Source: JAYWGN01 sp043778255
GTDB lineage: Bacteria > Bacteroidota > Bacteroidia > Chitinophagales > Chitinophagaceae
DNA: 18,182 nucleotides
Direction of reading: 5' to 3'
NCBI GenBank assembly: GCA_043778255.1
Contig: JAYWGN010000051.1
Coordinates: 1-18,182, forward strand
A model generated the notes under the pieces. The model did no database searches. It was not told where the DNA came from and worked only from the letters and a program-made list of their open reading frames with translations. Each line of letters opens with the position of its first letter. The first letter of the stretch is position 1. Of the stretch, positions 15,830-18,182 are shown in pieces. Position numbers and translations under genes: made by a program.

Positions 15830-16561
15830 ATGCGTTATATAATAATATTTAGTTTACTAATAAGTATAAATGGTTATGCTCAGTACAAAAATTATGAGTT
15901 AACCACAAAACGTGATACTATAAACCGTATAGATAAAAATGACTTAAAACAAGGTAAATGGATAAATAGATTGGAAGATAATATGGGCGAACCTGGCTAC
16001 CAAGAAGAGGGCAGTTATAAAGATAATGAAAAAATTGGTAGGTGGAATTTGTACAGCCTCATGGGCGACCCAGTGGGTGAAGAAACTTATATATATGGAC
16101 AAAAAACTGGCAAACAGCAATACTTTGATACAAAAGGGGAATTGGTAAGAGAAGAAAATTGGAAAGCTATAACACCCGACAATATGTACGATACCGTAAG
16201 TGTACCCAATTGGAAAAAAGACCCAACAGGAAACACACTTAAAACTGTAGTAGTAAAATTAGAGGGTAATGCCCTACGCCACGGCAATTGGAAATACTAC
16301 GATGATAATGGAAAGCTAGTACGTAACGATGTATATATATTGGATAAAATGAGTGAAAGTACCACCCTAAGTTATGACTTTGTAACAGGCAAAGTGAGTG
16401 GCAAACAACAAATAAAATACGATATAGAAACAGGAAAAGCAGTAGCACAAGCTGGTTATGAAAAACCAAAAGTATTGGCCAAACCGAAAGAGGTATTAGA
16501 GTTTGAAAAAATGAAAAAAGGGCAAAAAAAGAAGAAGTTTCAAGATGGAAGTACGAGGTAA
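15830..16561 (+). CDS. Secreted MORN-repeat (YwqK-like) protein
   Basis: 243-aa exported protein: signal peptide MRYIIIFSLLISINGYAQ, then repeated short beta-hairpins of the MORN/YwqK kind, seen as KQGKWINRLEDN, GEPGYQEEGSYKDNEKIGRWNLYSLMG, EETYIYGQKTGKQQYFDTKGELVREENW and LRHGNWKYYDDNGKLVRNDVY. The C-terminus is Lys-rich. The start at ATG 15830 gives the signal peptide at the very N-terminus; a GTG at 15800 would add ten unlikely residues. Such proteins are annotated as toxin-antitoxin YwqK-family antitoxins, but no toxin gene lies next to it and the export signal argues against that role. The product probably acts in the periplasm or at the surface; its partner is unknown. Confidence 0.82.
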   Translation: MRYIIIFSLLISINGYAQYKNYELTTKRDTINRIDKNDLKQGKWINRLEDNMGEPGYQEEGSYKDNEKIGRWNLYSLMGDPVGEETYIYGQKTGKQQYFDTKGELVREENWKAITPDNMYDTVSVPNWKKDPTGNTLKTVVVKLEGNALRHGNWKYYDDNGKLVRNDVYILDKMSESTTLSYDFVTGKVSGKQQIKYDIETGKAVAQAGYEKPKVLAKPKEVLEFEKMKKGQKKKKFQDGSTR

Positions 16562-16667
16562 ATAATAAATTAAAAAGAATAATAAAATATATTGAATTGT
16601 ATTGTTATTGTTATTTCTAATTGTGAAAAATACTCAAAATAATTGTAGAGACAGTAAACTAATTTTC

Positions 16668-17342
16668 TTATCTACTTTCTTTAATAGCTTTTAAAGTTGA
16701 TTGTAACAATGCTGATATTTTATTATCTAAAATCATTTTATATGTTACTTCTTTTACATTAAGGACATCAATAATTAAACAATACTCTGGCATGACTTCA
16801 TAATTTTTTGAAAAATTAACTTTTAATAGATTAAATAAAGACTCAGAAAAAATACCTAATTCGGCTTCATTATATCTCTGTAATTTTGCTATAAACCATA
16901 CAGCCCCAACACAATCAGTCTCATTGCTTTTGAAAGAGAAAATTTGATTAGGTAAAACTTGTACTGGAATACTGTTAATTTCAATAATTGAATTTCTAGA
17001 ATTTTTATCTAATATTTTAAATGCATTATTAGGATACCAAGTAGAGAAATCAAAATTTTCGTAATTAAGTAAAATGTTTAAATTCCTTTGAAACATTACT
17101 TTTGTCTTTAATGATTTGGAAATTTCATACAGATTTGAAATAATCTCTATCTTTTCTTTTATATGAATGTTATCATTAGTTTTAAATGATTTACTCATTG
17201 CACTAACACTTCTAACCCAATAATTACCACCAGTTTCAGTTGTAATTGGTTTTACTTTATCTAAAGATTTTAAAAATGACTTTTTCGATTTTTCAGATTT
17301 CTTACGAAATTCTATAATATTTTTTACTGATATTTTTTTCAT
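16668..17342 (-). CDS. Unknown 224-aa protein, second gene of AT-rich pair
   Basis: Soluble protein with no signal peptide or membrane helix. It begins with a basic helical stretch (ISVKNIIEFRKKSEKSKKSFLKSL, 4-27), then GGNYWVRSVSAMSKSF (38-53), a helical middle, and a C-terminal region with VLPNQIFSFK (129-138), GAVWFIAKLQRYNEAELGIFSESLF and YCLIIDVLNVKEVTY. The C-terminal part feels like a family of unknown function sometimes met in accessory regions, but I cannot name it. Codons are extremely A/T-rich compared with dnaE or fabF, suggesting transfer. It starts 14 bp after the 76-aa gene and is surely co-transcribed with it. Confidence 0.75.
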   Translation of the reverse strand: MKKISVKNIIEFRKKSEKSKKSFLKSLDKVKPITTETGGNYWVRSVSAMSKSFKTNDNIHIKEKIEIISNLYEISKSLKTKVMFQRNLNILLNYENFDFSTWYPNNAFKILDKNSRNSIIEINSIPVQVLPNQIFSFKSNETDCVGAVWFIAKLQRYNEAELGIFSESLFNLLKVNFSKNYEVMPEYCLIIDVLNVKEVTYKMILDNKISALLQSTLKAIKESR

Positions 17343-17356
17343 TTAGTTTAAAATTT

Positions 17357-17587
17357 TTAATTTACAATTTTTAAAAAAATAAATTTAGTGTTTGAATTAT
17401 TTAGCAAAATATATATTTTGTAAAACATATTACTGGTTAAAGTAGATACTTTATTAAATTTTATTGTTCGACTAAGAGCATCAAAGTAATTTTTAAAACA
17501 TAATGCTTCATTTACATTTTTAATTTGAAGATAATTTGAACTTTTTAAGCTCTTTTCTTCACATAAGTTTATTGTTATAATATTCAT
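17357..17587 (-). CDS. Unknown 76-aa protein, first gene of AT-rich pair
   Basis: Small protein (MNIITINLCEEKSLKSSNYLQIKN start) with no signal peptide, no recognisable domain and a hydrophobic C-terminus (YKIYILLNNSNTKFIFLKIVN). The ATG at 17585-17587 is the first in the frame. The order small-then-larger gene with a 14-bp gap recalls an antitoxin-toxin or accessory-effector pair, but sequence alone does not support such a role. Confidence 0.6.
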   Translation of the reverse strand: MNIITINLCEEKSLKSSNYLQIKNVNEALCFKNYFDALSRTIKFNKVSTLTSNMFYKIYILLNNSNTKFIFLKIVN

Positions 17588-17868
17588 ATTTTAGAAACAA
17601 CCCTTTTTTTATGGATTTGTAATTTAAATGTCAAAAATCATGCAAAACGTAATTTTACGCATATTTTTAACTGCGGAAAATACTATTGTTAAAAATTATG
17701 TATACTTTGGCAGAAAAATGCCATTTTGCCATTTATTCATGGCATAGAGTCAGTTTAATATTAAAATATTTTGTAAATCCTGATTAAATTTTTTAATTAT
17801 TTTGCAAAATTAGATTCTAAATAACATAAAAAATCCAAAATATGTTATACAACTAATTCACTGCCAAT
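17588..17868. other. AT-rich non-coding stretch with inverted repeats
   Basis: No gene is seen here. It holds ATGCCAT (17718-17724) and ATGGCAT (17739-17745) as an inverted pair, with another TGCCAT at 17727-17732 and TGGCA at 17708-17712; CGTAA-TT-TTACG at 17648-17659; and ATAACATA (17821-17828) with TATGTTAT (17841-17848), a perfect 8-bp inverted repeat spaced by 12 bp. These could be operators for the 76-aa/224-aa unit, whose start lies on the left side, or remnants of a mobile element. Confidence 0.4.
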
Positions 17869-17901
17869 AAAAAAGGGTTTAACACATGATGTGTAAACCC
17901 C
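17869..17901 (-). terminator. Intrinsic terminator of the right-edge gene
   Basis: Arms 17875-17887 and 17889-17900 form a stem of about 12 bp with one bulged A and a minimal loop (GGGTTTA...CACAT against ATGTGTAAACCC). On the minus strand it is followed by six T (plus-strand A-run 17869-17874). It lies about 80 bp after the stop of the gene ending at 17982. Confidence 0.75.
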
Positions 17902-17981
17902 GTAAAAATTTGATAAAATTATCACTACTTAATGACGACTTGGCTTGTGCAATTGTTTTCTTAGATTCTTGAGTGAAAATA

Positions 17982-18182
17982 TTATTTTTTCATTTTAGTT
18001 CTTAAATTTTCAATTTGTTCAAATGTTAAACCTGTTAAATCGGCAATTATTTTATTATCTAAACCTTTTAATATTCCAATTTTTGCAATTTCAATACTTC
18101 GCTCATCTTTTATTTTAAATTCTGCCTCTGTTTGCATCGAAAACAATTCACTAGCTTTTACTGATAAGCTGTCCAAATGCCT
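17982..18182 (-). CDS. C-terminal part of a likely Rpn/PD-(D/E)XK transposase-like protein
   Basis: The frame is open to the right edge of the window, so this is the 3' end of a gene that begins outside it; the TTG at 18176-18174 is an internal Leu codon rather than a start. The visible tail includes FKIKDERSIEIAKIGILKGLDNKIIADLTGLTFEQIENLRTKMKK. The pattern IAK..L.KGL....IA.LTGL..EQIE.L is the usual C-terminal helix-turn-helix-like ending of Rpn/PD-(D/E)XK family proteins, but other proteins share it and the nuclease core is out of view. If correct it would be the second member of that family in the window, after the one at 3250-4080. Confidence 0.55.
   Translation of the reverse strand, partial: RHLDSLSVKASELFSMQTEAEFKIKDERSIEIAKIGILKGLDNKIIADLTGLTFEQIENLRTKMKK

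Noticed and set aside
15830..16561. YwqK-family antitoxin role for the MORN-repeat gene
   Set aside because: The protein has a signal peptide and no adjacent toxin candidate; its neighbour is a large secreted propeller protein.
1..18182. CRISPR array, tRNA, rRNA, or complete insertion sequence
   Set aside because: No regularly spaced direct repeats, cloverleaf, rRNA-like segment or transposase with paired terminal repeats was seen on either strand.

Overview
The window is AT-rich chromosomal DNA of a member of the Bacteroidota, most likely of the Chitinophagales/Sphingobacteriales type. This rests on several signs: the acpP-fabF-rnc gene order, a TonB-dependent receptor with an N-terminal carboxypeptidase-regulatory-like domain, a lipoprotein with a Cys-Lys-Lys-Asp start, -7 promoter boxes of the TAnnTTTG kind, weak or absent Shine-Dalgarno sites, and several likely TTG starts. 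The identification is inferred from gene content; no rRNA is present.

Left part (1-2.6 kb), minus strand: the fatty-acid/RNA-processing operon acpP (acyl carrier protein), fabF (ketoacyl-ACP synthase II) and rnc (RNase III), read from a promoter just upstream of acpP. Past the end of rnc lies a short intergenic stretch with a perfect 22-bp GC-rich palindrome. Next, on the plus strand, come a GNAT acetyltransferase and a PD-(D/E)XK nuclease of the Rpn/transposase-like family with foreign-looking base use.

Middle (4.2-7.7 kb), plus strand: a likely three-gene uptake locus of a small His/Cys-containing exported protein, a TonB-dependent outer-membrane receptor and a surface-type lipoprotein, closed by a terminator. 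The substrate is unknown; a metal is a reasonable guess from the His/Cys protein.

7.7-12.1 kb, minus strand: dnaE (replicative DNA polymerase III alpha with a seemingly intact PHP site), followed downstream by a DUF6934-type gene broken by one in-frame TAA, and a 53-codon ORF that overlaps its stop by ATGA. 12.35-13.1 kb holds two very small overlapping membrane-protein genes and the ribosome hibernation factor gene hpf with its own terminator. 13.3-16.6 kb holds a large secreted sortilin/BNR-repeat protein and, divergently, a secreted MORN-repeat (YwqK-like) protein; their promoters overlap in 45 bp.

The right end (16.6-18.2 kb) is accessory in character: a two-gene, very AT-rich unit of unknown function, a gene-free stretch of about 400 bp with several inverted repeats, and the 3' end of a gene running off the window whose tail looks like a second Rpn/PD-(D/E)XK transposase-like protein. 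The most interesting leads are the nonsense-split DUF6934 gene with its coupled 53-aa partner, the overlapping 62-aa/31-aa membrane micro-operon, and the unknown 76-aa/224-aa pair. None can be called a new system from sequence reading alone.
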